From Periconia sp. R9002 (taxonomy: Eukaryota > Ascomycota > Dothideomycetes > Pleosporales > Periconiaceae): 64,000 nucleotides of DNA. The position numbers and the translations under genes are program-made. This document shows, piece after piece, positions 46,001-57,804 of the stretch; position 1 is the first letter of the stretch; every line of letters begins with the position of its first letter. The notes below the pieces were generated by a model. That model was not told the DNA's origin and ran no database searches. It saw only the letters and a list, made by a program, of their open reading frames with translations. The DNA lies in assembly GCA_023627715.1 (NCBI GenBank), contig JAMAHW010000109.1:1-64000 (forward strand), written 5' to 3'.

Positions 46001-46671
46001 TCCCACCAATCACGGTTGCTCTATCTGTCGAATGAATTTTCTATTCTCGCCAACCCATGGTTCACACCCACCGGCCAGACCGTGTTCGCTTTCTGAGTGT
46101 GCGTCAATTCGGTCTCGATTGTCCCTTTTCTTTCCCCATTCGCTGGCCCTTCATCTACCGACACCGTCGCAGATGCATACACATCCACAATGGTGACGGA
46201 GATGCTGTTGGGGCGCTTCGGGGGTTTTTTTTTGGATTTATAATCGGTTGGTGGGACTGTGTTGCTGCCTGGGCGGGGATGGGGTGTTCCAAGGTTCGAT
46301 CTTGTAGCTAGTTGGCGTGCAAATGAAGATGAGACCATGCGATGCTAATAATGGCAGTGAAGTGTTGAGTGGAAGAAGACTTGCGCGATTTGTATGCAGA
46401 CCCCAGTGGTGGGGACCGTTGATGCCGGATTTCTCCCGCACGTTCCATGGTTTGTCCCTAGACAGGCGAGAAGCCTGATTAGTTGTTCTGCCGCAATCGA
46501 TGCACCGGCTCATACGCAGAAATAATGCGTATTTTCTTCAGCAGAGCACATTTTAAATCGTCATAAACGAATGCTTTGACGAAGTATTACAGCTAACTAT
46601 AGAATGACAATCGTCCACAACCAACCAAACCTCCTCTCCTCCCCTCTCGGTTCAGCACCTCCTTCTGAATC
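43001..46671. other. 3.7-kb region without a confident gene
   Basis: The left part is the methyltransferase promoter. A short inverted pair AAGGCCTGATT / AATCAGGCCT lies at about 44356-44367 and 44434-44443. The segment 45150-45550 is CT-rich, with splice-like signals (CCGCCACAG at about 45400; CAAG|GTGAGC at about 45500; TCTAACAG at about 45550), resembling a spliced leader or noncoding transcript, but without a coding continuation. The remainder shows nothing recognisable. Confidence 0.45.
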
Positions 46672-49600
46672 TCAACATCCATCTCCCGTCTCAACCCCAA
46701 CACAGGTCCCCAAAAGGGGAAGCCGAATTCCAATACAGTCACACGTTGGCACCTCCTTCAACCCATACGGATTCATAACCTGTGCTGTAGTACTCGACGT
46801 GCAACATTCATCCCAGATCTTATTCCCGCCCGCATCGTACAGACAATTATCCGCCTTGAAGTAAATGTCTCCGAAGTTTCCAGGCCAGCGGGCTTGAAGC
46901 TCGCATCCGGGGTTCACATTTCCCCACGTGTGGTCGTCGGGGTTGAAGTTGGCGTAGATGGTGGCGGTGAACCAGGGTTCGTTTTGGTTGGGGATGTTGA
47001 GGGTGTCCGTGTTTGCGTTGCCTCCGCGGCGGGGGACGCCGTTGATGCTGATATCGCCGCGTCCGGATTCTACGTGAATGTTTGTGCCATCCGGGTTTGG
47101 CGTAGGGGTTTCAATGGGTCGGCATTGTGGTGTTACGGAGCCTGGAAGGAGGATGCAAATAGCGCCATTAATGGTGACGGTCTGCGCAGGAGGTAGCGCC
47201 GGTTTTGTTGGCGAAGGGGGAGTTGTGGGGAGTGGAGATGAGGTTGGAGCTCCTGGATCGGTGCCGGGGATGAGCGGGTTCTGTGGCCAGGCGATGTTGC
47301 TAATGTTGTATTTCTCGCCGTTGGATGAGACGGTGCCGCCGTAGCTGTGAATTCCGAGAGTGGTTCCGAGGATGCAGGTGTCTATTATTTGGAGGACGGA
47401 CTGTTGGCAGTATTGGAGCCCTTTTGAAGTATCGGTTCGTGCCACATTGATTGTTAAGCTTCCATGGTTGAAGGTCATTTGATTGAGGGTGCCGGAGCCA
47501 TCGAATTTAGCAGCACAGATCGTTTTGAGAGTGGAATCATCAGGGCCGCGAATGGCTGAAGCAATGTCAGAGGGCGCCGGCCCACCAGGTTGGATAAACT
47601 GCTGGCAGGATACGGCACTACTTGGGGTAGCAGAAGGCGAGCTCGTCGATGAGGAGGGAGCTGGCGAAGCACTAGACCCTGGAGGTGTTGTCGAAATCAC
47701 TGACGAAGAGGCTGAAGAGGCCTGTGTTATGCTAGACGGGAGTGTAACCAGTGTTGATGGAGCTGATTGAGATGCGGAGCGACTGCATTTGGCGCAGCGT
47801 GAACAGGCTGATTGAGGCCCTCCCTCCTGGCGCTTATTCATCAGGCAAGGCGAGTCATTCGCACCGTTATGGATGACTGGAACATTGCCAGTGCTCAATT
47901 TTCTAGCCATATTGATGATCTTTGCTTTCATTTGGGCAACAGTCTGACCGGTTGAGAATGATGTGTACTCCGCACCATCGGTCGGGGTAAGGGACAAGAA
48001 GTAGGCCGCAAGCCCCGCCACCTGCGGTGCAGCTAGAGAATGGGAATCAGCATGGACTTGTCATTATCTCCTCGTTTCAGGTATCTATGGCTTACCAAAC
48101 GATGTCCCCTGCTTCTTGTCTACTTGTTGACCATTTGGTTCTCGGCACGTTACTCCACTACCAAAAGCACGAACATTGAGATGGGGCCCCCTCTGTGAGA
48201 AAAAAGCCTCGTTACCAGCAAGATCTACCGCGCCAACATTGATGATTGGAAAGTTGGGCCCCTCAAATAGCGCAGGATACCCGTTGATGTGAGGATTGTG
48301 TTTCTGTTTTGGATGGCAATCCCAGTTGGTTAGCTTATACCACGGGTTTCGGTATGGTATGCCATACGTACCGCGTCGTTTCCCGCAGTAACAATTATCG
48401 GGACATCTTCTGCCATAATTTGCCCAAGGAGATCCTTGAGCCTTGCCCTGATTGCCGTCTCTGGGTCGGTGACTGTGGGACTATAAGCAGGGAGCGCAGG
48501 ATCGCTCAAGCTTCTGGAAGATTTAGGTACGTACCCCGGAAAGACATATTCAATACAGCTTTCTTCTGCAAATTCTTGTCCCGGATCTCTCTCAAAATCT
48601 GTTCGAGCACCTGTAAAACACCCACCGAATCAATTTGGATCAAGCTGGGGCCAGTGTCCGGCTGCGGCATAATCTTCAGCTTCACAGGTACGATGGTGGC
48701 TCTTTTCGCAACGCCGAAAAATGAATCAGCCGCCATTGCTGCTACGCAGGTTCCGTGGCCGTGAGGATCATTAGCGACTTTCTTGTCAAAAGGATAAAGG
48801 CCCCCATAGATGAAATCGCCTTCCCCAAAATTTTGTCCCTGAATGGAGCCCTGAGTCTGTCAACATTGCTGCACGATGAAGAAATTACTGAATTACGAAT
48901 CGATACATACAATTTGCACTCCAGTATCGATGATGTAAATTCTGACTCCATTTCCGGCCACCGGCCTGCAGTAGAAGTGATCTGGAGTTGTTGCGAAAGT
49001 GTTTGAGATCCAGCCCAGCTGGGGGCCTACAGGGGTCTGGTCTTCGTACCCCGCTTTGTTTACTACTCGAGGAAATACTGAACGATGGGCGTTGGTAGGT
49101 GGCATTGAGTGACCGCGCTTGTCTTTGCCTTTCACGTTGGAATCGCTTGAAGGATCATCAACGGTGAACAGTTCATTCGTTTCTACGGCTTCGATCTGGA
49201 GAAAAATCAGCTTTAATCAATCACTAAAGTGTAAAACTCGACCCACAAATGGTTTTGATTTGACATCTTCCGCATACTTTGGGTCCATGAAAGCTGCCCA
49301 AAAGTCAACAGCGCCATCACCTATCGAGTTCAAAACTTTGTCGCTCCCCAGGTCTCTTGTGAGATTAGCGGAAAGCTCCTTGACCAAACCAGCATTTCCC
49401 GGCTTCGGGAATATCACATATTGTGTGGGCTCTCCTCGCGAGGCACTGCTCGAGCTAGAACTGGAAGAAGAAATCGAGGATGAACTGGACACGGAAGATG
49501 TGGCACGGGATGTGGTTTGGGATGCCGGATTTGAAGTTGAGCGAGACTGTCCATTCGAGGTTTGTGACGGCTTCTCCGATTGAGAGGGGTCTTCATCATT

Positions 49601-50523
49601 AGGGTCTCCATCGTTGGGTTTTCCATCATCGGAGCCTGAGGGGTTACCCCCATCGTCACCATTGCCCAGTTGTTTCGGGGTTGGGAATTGAGACCTATTT
49701 CTAGTGAGCCGGATGGCTCTTAAAGCGTAAAGAGGATTAGCACCTACAATTTAAGCCACGTGCCTGCGGAGGCCAGGACGCTAGCTTCCGCGATAGGGAA
49801 AACAGCGGTAAACCCAGAAAAGAGAAGAACAGGAAATGGAGACCCTAGAAGGAGGAGAGCAAGTGGCGCAAGATCACTGACGTCTCCAGACAAATCATGC
49901 CTCTTGTCTTCTGGAATCTTGGCTACACCAAACGATACTGATTCCTGAGGGTTTCTAGGGTTGGTAACAACTATACCACCAACACCGCCACTGGGCGATG
50001 CTGATGGTGTAGGGAAGCTGATGCTTATGGGAACGGTTGAAGTGACTGTTGGCGCGACAAATAGTGGCACACTTTGCGATTGAGATGGGCCTGGTGGCAC
50101 GGGGGGAGCAGTGATGGAGGTTGGTCCATTGCTTGAGGTAGACTGTTGAGAAGAGGGAAAGGAGGATGCTGAATCCGAGGACCGACTTGGTGCTACCGAC
50201 GAAAAACGTGAAATCGGAGAGTTTGTGGAAGTTGCGGATTGGTTTGGGGTGGTTGACGAAGAAATAACCGGGGAGTTTGTCGAACTCCAAGTCCCTACGG
50301 AAGATGAAGAACTCGAAATGGGAGATTTGCTCGAAGTTACAGTTTGATTCTGAGTGCTCGACGAAGAAACGATGGTGGAGTTTGTAGAACTAAGAGTGTT
50401 TACGGAGGATGACGTTGACGAAGAACGTGATCTGGACGACGATGTTTTGCTCGTGATCCTCTGAGCGGACCCCACCTCTACAAGAAGCGGCAAGAGAAAA
50501 GCAAACAGGTAACGAGTGTACAT
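46672..50523 (-). CDS. secreted subtilisin-like serine protease with Ser-rich regions
   Basis: Seven exons: 50523-49748, 49694-49247, 49195-48911, 48856-48535, 48472-48372, 48303-48096 and 48032-46672; introns of 51-68 nt all keep frame, giving 1166 residues. A signal peptide (MYTRYLFAFLLPLLVEVGSAQ) is followed by a Ser/Thr-rich stalk with two imperfect copies of a roughly 31-residue unit, and a hydrophobic segment near residue 225-245. The S8 domain has Asp498 in YIIDTGV, His537 in DPHGHGT, Asn in VTAGND and Ser712 in GTSFAAP. A Cys-rich region, another Ser/Pro linker and an unrecognised C-terminal domain (ending DCIGIRLPLLGTCVGVE) follow. Probably an extracellular or wall-associated protease. 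An upstream GTG-started extension is not used. Confidence 0.88.
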
Positions 50524-51480
50524 GATAACAAATTTTATCACTATCGAGTAAAGAACGACAGGAAAAGAAAAAGGTAAGAGGCTGCAACACGACTCCTAGC
50601 TGTGTCCCTGCCTTAGTCTTATACATTGTTCACATTGTATTCCTTCTATTTTTCCCCATTGTCCCATTTTCCATAACCATCCAAGACCCGGTGCGCCGCT
50701 GAAGATAGGGGAGGCAATGGGGGGCGAAGTAATAAGAGAGTACGATGTGTATTTTTAGGAGAATAAAATATGGACTGCGGCTGAAAACCCCTACATAGGT
50801 AGAAGATGGTGTTCCAGCAAGCCTCCGACAGCGAGTGGCAGATTAGGTCAACATGAATAAGCGATGGAGATAAGATTGAGTGGCAGCTTACTTTCTAAAT
50901 TAACCATAGCGTTAATTTCTATTCCTCCTGGACACTGAATATACGTAACAACACCAGGTTCTAGAAAAGAAAAGAAATAGTGATTAAATACACTGCAAGT
51001 TGAAATATAATACCATCCCCAGTAAGAGGTAGCGAAAACAAGACTCAAGCTACCAAACCTACACAACGCACTCAAAAACCGAGGCGGTACATCAGCTCTC
51101 AGATGCCGTCGATGCGAGTACTTTGGCACTATGATCGATTGTCTAATCCTGATAGACAAGAATGAGATGGAGGGCTCTGCGACGACTATTTGGAGAAGAT
51201 CGTACAAGAACTAGGTATCGGCCTGCTGATTAATCCTAAGCACGGAAACTCCAACTCTCCTTAAAGCTGGGCCAGATATAGAAGCAAGAGAAGGACATCA
51301 GTTAGATTGGCCAACAAGCAAGCGTAACATAAGTAGCTTGCTTGATTGCTTGGTATCTTCAATCAAGCGCAATCTAAGTTGACTACCCCAGATTAATTGA
51401 TTTCAAATTAATCTCAAAGTTTTACGTCGTAATCAGCCCCCAAACTAGAGTAAGTGAGGTTTTGTAGGTACGCTAGGAAA
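50524..51480. other. intergenic, protease promoter side
   Basis: Holds the protease 5' flank and the HeLo-like gene 3' flank. Around 51290-51370 the phrase AAGCAAGC/GCTTGCTTG recurs in both orientations (CAACAAGCAAGCGTAAC, TAGCTTGCTTGATTGCTTGG, ATCAAGCGC). No gene is seen. Confidence 0.45.
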
Positions 51481-52409
51481 TTATTTTAAGAACTCGAGAG
51501 CCGAAGCGCCGTCCATATTCCCGATCACTTGTCTTGCGCGCATCTTTGCTACCGCGGTCTCTACCTCAACGGCAGGGTTATCTGAATCAACTTTTCCTAT
51601 ATTTCCGATGAACTGTTTTGCCTCTTCGGTCACTTCAGCATGCTTCACATTAACGCCTCGTAACGCGCTGGTGCAGACTTTTAAGCAATCTTCGAGCTGT
51701 TGCTTTTGCCATCGCAAAGAGTTCAGTTCAGCTTGACGAGCTGCGCTAGTCACAATCTCTTCATCACTCTGTTTGCTCTTTGAAAATGCAACTATGCTTC
51801 CGAGTTCTTGTTTGACGTCGCTCAGTTGAAGGAGTAGGTTATTGCTATTGCTCTGGATAAGCTGTTCAAGTTTACTAATATCTTGCGCAGCTGATGAGGT
51901 AGCAGCTCTAATAAATGGGTTAGTCCGCATATACCCACCGGAGTGGAAAGATTGACATACAGCGAGGCTAATCCAAGAGCAACAGTCGCCGTGTTCTTGA
52001 ACGTACTCAAGCGAGACGCGAATCGCTTAATTTCCGACTCTTTGATTTGAAAGCGAAAGAGGTCACGGTTGCTCATTCGACTAGCAGTGGAGTGCTTGAA
52101 TATCTTGTCCAGCTTGGCCCCGAACGCATTGCAAGCGCTTCCAAGTTCCTGGATACAGGGTTGAAGGTGGGCAAGGCTCTGCTCGAGTGCGGCTCGATAA
52201 TGGGCGCTTTCATGGACGCCTATCTGTCGGTTCAACTCTGCGAAACTCTTGAGCGTCCGACCGACTTCGTTGATATCAGTGCGAAGGTATGAAAGCTCAT
52301 CTGGTGCGTCTCGGATTCCTTCAATCAGATCGTGAAGAGCTTTGCAGCTTTTGAATGTGACATCCGCCAAAGTGATGACAGCGGATATAACGCCGAGCTC
52401 TGCGGCCAT
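51481..52409 (-). CDS. Fungal_N/HeLo-like helical protein, putative NLR-partner effector
   Basis: Exons 52409-51961 and 51907-51481 (intron 53 nt, GTATGT, branch GACTAACC) give 291 residues. The N-terminus (MAAELGVISAVITLADVTFKSC, then DAPDELSYLRTDINEV) is the Fungal_N type N-terminal helical region, grouped with HeLo-like cell-death domains. A coiled-coil-like middle follows (KLEQLIQSNSNNLLLQLSDVKQELGSI). The last 18 residues, ARQVIGNMDGASALEFLK, form a short tail that resembles a motif near the N-terminus of the divergent NLR gene 456 bp away. In known fungal pairs such tails are amyloid motifs through which an NLR activates a membrane-disrupting effector. That function is inferred here. 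Confidence 0.8.
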
Positions 52410-52865
52410 GATTGATGCAAAGAGCTTGTGATGAAAGCGCCATAACGTGCTGCTTATGTTCGTAAAGAATCCCCCAGTTCTAGTTTAGCTTTCCTTGGAG
52501 CGGGGTAGTCTCGTAAAACTCACTTATTGGTCGATGGAGATCATCGCAATTCCTCACACTTCCCCCAGTTTAAGTTAGCGCTTAGTCGCGGCGCTTCCAG
52601 GCACTGGGAGACACTGTAAGCAACCTTACCCGAGAGAAATCTCTGCAATGATTCATTTTATCACGTTAGTCGTAGTTCACACTCTCTTCAATCTCCCGAA
52701 ACCCCATCATCTATTCAGATAGCGTAAGATAGGTAACTTCTACTGGCCAGAACAATACCCAGTAGCTGAGGTCTACCAGTCTCCAAGAGTGCCACTCCAC
52801 AGTGAAACAAAGCAACACCTAGTCAGTGCGAGAATTTCCCCAACTGCCGCTGCCCGCTAGTAACA
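52410..52865. promoter_or_regulatory. divergent promoter shared by HeLo-like and NLR genes
   Basis: A compact 456-bp region between two divergent starts, so the pair is likely co-regulated. No TATA box or repeated site is obvious. Confidence 0.5.
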
Positions 52866-55800
52866 ATGTCGGAATCCACGCGACTTCAATTGCCAAGCAT
52901 AGAAGACACTCCTCCCAATTTTGCAGCCAGCTTTTTAGGAGAACGCGCATTCGACCATCATGCAAATCCAGATCTGCATTCACGGCCCGTGGTCAATGCC
53001 ACAGCAACAGGCGACGCGCGCATGATTGTTGGGAATGTAAATGCAAATACCACCATCACGGGCGAGGTCAAGAACGTCAAAGTGTACCAATTTCCTGAAA
53101 TCCAAATCGGTTACTCTTCTAGAATTGCAAAAGACGAAGCAACGATTCGAAGGTGGCTGACGTCGACCGACCAAACGTCCATATACCACGAGATACTTGA
53201 TCATCGAGAGCCAGAAACCAATCGCTGGTTCATTGAGAATGAGAATTTCGAGCGTTGGATTGGTCCTAAATTCCGTTATGCTTCGTCCGACAATACTGAT
53301 CGTACAGATGAGACATATCAAAATGATGACCCCGAGGAATTGAGTGCCACGGATCAAGTTGATGACCCTGAGGAAACGGGTGGGATAGACCAGCAGGACA
53401 ATGGTGAACAAACAGACGGCATCAACCAAGATGAGCTTGAATTGGCTAATTCGGCATGGCCTAACTTCTTGTGGATTCATGGAGGCAGTATGTATATCAC
53501 AGGAAAAGTGTTGCGCACGAAGCTTTGCTCAGCGAACTAATCACAACAGAAAGTTGGATGTGGTAAAAGCATCTTGTGCTCGTCCATAGTGGAGAGACTT
53601 CGGGAGAACTCGAATCCTCATAGGACACTGGTCTGCTACTTCTTTTTCTCGTTTAGAGGTACCGAACGCGGAGATCTATCCGCACTTTTGCGTTCCCTCT
53701 TATCACAGCTCTGTTTTATTGACACTGTTCCAAGCCCGATGGTAAAGCTCTACATGAAGTGCCATCAGACCTTTCCCGCGAGATTGCCAACCCTGCTCGA
53801 GCTTAAAGATGTTACAAACAAAGTATTTGACGAAGTTCTTCAATCTAGGAAGGTATATCTAGTTATGGACGCATTAGACGAGGTCGCATGGGGACAGGAG
53901 CGGGAAGAGGTCTTGAATTTCACGCATCAGTTGTCTCAAGATGCGGCTGAAGGGTTACGAATTGTTGTCTCCAGTAGAAACGAGACTGACATTAGGGAGC
54001 GTTTCGCCTACCCCGACACCAATTGGAAGGATATACCTATCGAACTGAAAGATGTAGACCATGATATCGAGAAGTACATCAACAACCATATCGAGAAGTA
54101 CCCATCCCTTAAACGACAGGATGCGGCAACGAAAGAACTGATTCGGAACAAATTGGTGGCTAATGCCCACGGAATGTGTGTAACCATAAGTATTGTCAAG
54201 AAAATAGAAGAGGGGGGGTGCTGATGTCCTTTAGGTTTAGATGGAGTGCTCTGCAGCTATCCAGTCTCAGGCAACTTCGATCATCGACGCCGAATGCCAT
54301 CAGGAAATCGCTAGAAGAGATACCAAAGGATTTGAACGAGACTTATGCCCGCATCCTCGCCGGCATTGATCAATACTCGATGGAATCAGCTATTCATGCT
54401 CTTGAGTGGCTGGTTGCATCAAAAAGGACTCTTTATATTGAAGAATTGGCTGATGCCTCTTCTATTGGGCTACAGGATATTGAGCAGAGTCCATACGAGT
54501 TCAGGGAGACAGCGCTGGAGCCCTTTCACTTGGTGGAAATGCTTGGCGACCTTATCCAAGTGTATCCAGCCCTCCCTGACAACTCACCCCCAGAGCCCGG
54601 ACAACACAGGGTCTCATTATCGCATTTCTCCGTGCAGGAGTTCCTCCTGAGAGAATACATCAAGACGTCCCCGGTGTCTAGGTTTGCACTAAAATTACAC
54701 GAAGCCCACCTTTCGGTCGCACGAGACTGTCTCGTCTATCTTTACCGCTTCAATACTCCTCCGCGTCGACTTGACAGCGTTAAAGCAAGAATGCCCGGCT
54801 TTGCTCTCAGGGAATACGCGTGGTACAATTGGGAAAAGCACGTGATACCTAGCACGACCAACGAGTTCATCAGCGACCCAACAAGACGAACAGCGACGAT
54901 TTTATATACCAACTTCAGGTCTCGATCGATCTGGACAGATGACGAACGATCAAACGAACTAACGTCCTGGCTTCCCCCAAGGGGGAAAGAGAGACTTCTG
55001 AGGGCTTTGAATGTCCCCTATTTCTATCCTGATCTGGGTGGGTATTTCGAAACGCCGCTAGGGCCCCGTGATGATCCGCGTTGGTTTGGAAACGATATTC
55101 CAGACCCCGAAAATAGGGAGATTGCTCTCATCTCTATTCTGCCATGTCTTGACCCTGATGACGACCTCAGATGTCAGCTCCACATCGTCAATCTTTGGGA
55201 CAAGCCTGATTTCAAAGCCATCTCGTATGCATTGGGCCCAGCGGATGATTCTCCAATTTACATCGGAGGATCAAAAAAGTCGGTCCGTCCTCAACTTGCT
55301 AACATCTTTCGCCACCTTCGCCTGCATCAAGAGGGCCAGCAGCCTAGGTTCTGGGCGGACGCGATCAGTCTGGAAGAGTGGCAATCTAATTCCACTTCTG
55401 TGGTCGTAGAGAGAAACCAAGTGTATTATACAGACACACGGCTTCTGGTCATGCTCACCCAAATCTTTAAACAAGCACAAGAAGTGATGATCAGCCTGGG
55501 GGACGAACTACCCGGCGACGAAGAAGGCATCGCTTTGATGTACAAGCTTATTCAGCTAACAGATCTAGCCATAAGATCCAATCAGGATGATGAGTACATC
55601 GGTGAAAGTCGGCTGTTTGACGAGGTTGCTCGGCTCGAAGAGGAAAATGGCTGGTCGGTCCTAAACTCATTGTTCACGAGAACGTGGTGGCAACGCAGGT
55701 GGACTATTCAAGAGCTTGTGCTTGCAAGAACGGCTATGTTGTTCACTGGCAGCATAGCATTTAGCTTTGACGTCATCAATCGCTTCGTCGAAGCTGAGTC

Positions 55801-57170
55801 GCTCATTCAAAAGTGCCTTCTGGAACTACATGGCCCTCTAGGGCAAGGGTATCACGAGATCTTCGGTTCTCCGAGTTGGGAAAGCATTAAAAACCTAACC
55901 ATGACAAGGCGAGATTACAACAATAAAGGACCCATCGATCTGGCTACTCTTCTCTGGAGGTTCCGAATGCATAAAGGCATGTATCAAGAAGATGTCTTAC
56001 GGACCATTGTCCCATTGACCTGGACTCCTGAAAGCGACTCCAATTTCGAGGTCACATATAGCGACACCAGTCTTTTCAGATTGGATCTTCCCGAGGCAAT
56101 TGCCAAAGCCTCTGTTGAAATGATCAATGATACGGTACACCTTCGATTGTTGTCTTTACAATCGGTATACTCATTAGACCCAGAGGGTGAAAAAGACGAT
56201 ACCGCGCCTCAAACCTGGTTACCAGCATTAGAAAAGTACGCTTCCGAGGTGGAACCGTTCCTTCTCTGTGCCAAAGATGCCCCCAGTTCGTTTAGTGCAT
56301 GTGAGGAAGAAAAAAGTTGTATACAGTTCGCCGAGTCTTGTCTGGTTTTTAGATTTCAGTTCGATAGCTTTCCGCAAAACGAAAACCTCCACCTAGAGGA
56401 TACACGCCTCTCCATCAAGGGAGCATATTTCAGTACAATCGAACGAATCTCAGACGCATACTTGACCGGTATCCGAGACAAGGCCATTCTAGCTTTTGCC
56501 CGTAATTTAGCAGATACGGCTGCGTCATGGATAGAAGTACGGAACCAAAAGCGTTCGGATCTGGTATCCAATACTGAAGTTGACTGTTCGGCAACTGGGG
56601 ATAAGCAGGGCTCATTGCCCAGTGAAGAAGACATTTGGCGCACTTTGCTGGCCGACCAATACCAGCCTGACAGTCGGCTGCCGGACCAACTCCCTCACCC
56701 AGATCTCCCTTCCTCACTGCCGCCACGAAACGAAAAAGAAGTTGAGGAACTTTTGTCCGTACCAGCCACCAAGAAGGCACTCAAGTATCTGTACGGACGA
56801 AGGCTATTTTTAACCAAGAACGGACATATTGGTCTAGGGCCATTTGGAGCACGCGAAGGTGACACCGTCGTCGTCTTTAGTGGCGGTCTAGTTCCGCATG
56901 TGATTCGAGGTACCAGTAAACGGATCGTAGGACATTTTGTCAATATTCCGCTCTGTAATTATATCGGGGAATGGTAATCACTTCCATTTTATTTGTTGGC
57001 GGCTTTTACTAACTCAAGACAGCTATGTGCATGGAATCATGAATGGAGAGTTTGCGCTTCCCAATTCCGATGGAGGGTCGGATGTTACCTGGGAGCCTAT
57101 TGTTCTAGAGGGAGAGATGAGGAAGATGCCAGACTCGGATAGGCCTCCCTGGAAACAGGATACGGAGTAG
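52866..57170 (+). CDS. NACHT-type NLR with C-terminal HET domain
   Basis: Four exons: 52866-53487, 53554-54175, 54235-56973 and 57023-57170 (introns 66, 59, 49 nt with CTAAT, CTGAT and CTAAC branch sites), giving 1376 residues. Residues 51-69 (ARMIVGNVNANTTITGEVK) form a G/N-rich motif. An acidic D/E/T-rich linker (about 140-200) follows, then NACHT with Walker A G-G-I-G-C-G-K-S (206-213), Walker B VMDALDE (311-317) and the downstream segments GMFRW, DLNETYARIL and SLSHFSVQEFLL. The HET module begins near 741 (FKAISYALG), continues as FWADAIS (787) where other HETs have D-x-x-C-I-N-Q, and includes TWWQRRWTIQELVLA (898); its usual C-terminal tail VHGIMNGE is encoded by the last exon. Most fungal NLRs carry HET first and repeats last; this one has no WD40, ankyrin or TPR repeats. 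Confidence 0.87.
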
Positions 57171-57804
57171 TTTACCATATGCAATCATATTGGCGCCACC
57201 CATATCTCACGCGCTATGACTGTCTTTTGTTTGATTTTACCTTTTTGCGCGATCCCTACACAGACAAACTCTATTATCAGGTGGTCCCGATAACAGTCCG
57301 CAGTATTGTTGCTTGTTTATATTTATCAAAAATTTTGATCTCACAGCTCTGATTCAAAACGGCTTCAAGTCCAACTTTTAAAAGACGTCAACACAGATCA
57401 TTGCATCTTCTCTGCTCTTCTCCTCAACCATTCTCACAAACAACCTTCAAATACATTACGAGTTCGCCGCATAGTCATCGTCTTCCTTGTCATTACCCAG
57501 GCTACGCTCTTCCCACTAGTAAAACTTTCCAAGCTCGATCGCCCCCTCTCGCTTCTAGAGTCAGGGCCCCAGTCGACCATGCCAAAGAAGTCGGCTCAAA
57601 TTTGCCCCACATCCTAAAAAATCGCGAGGTCATTAGAATGTAGAATTGCTTAGTATTACCACCTTAACAAGTTTAAGATTAATATAACGTTATTATAGAT
57701 AATTATAAATGCCAATTTGCACGAATATCATTTTCCTACTATCTAGTTGTAACCATCCTTTACAGTAAGCCAAATAGCCTTGCTCCAACTTTAAGAGCAG
57801 TACC
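57171..57804. terminator. convergent intergenic region
   Basis: Lies between the NLR and helicase 3' ends. AT-rich, particularly at 57640-57730. Short CT-rich open frames here are not supported. No gene is seen. Confidence 0.45.
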
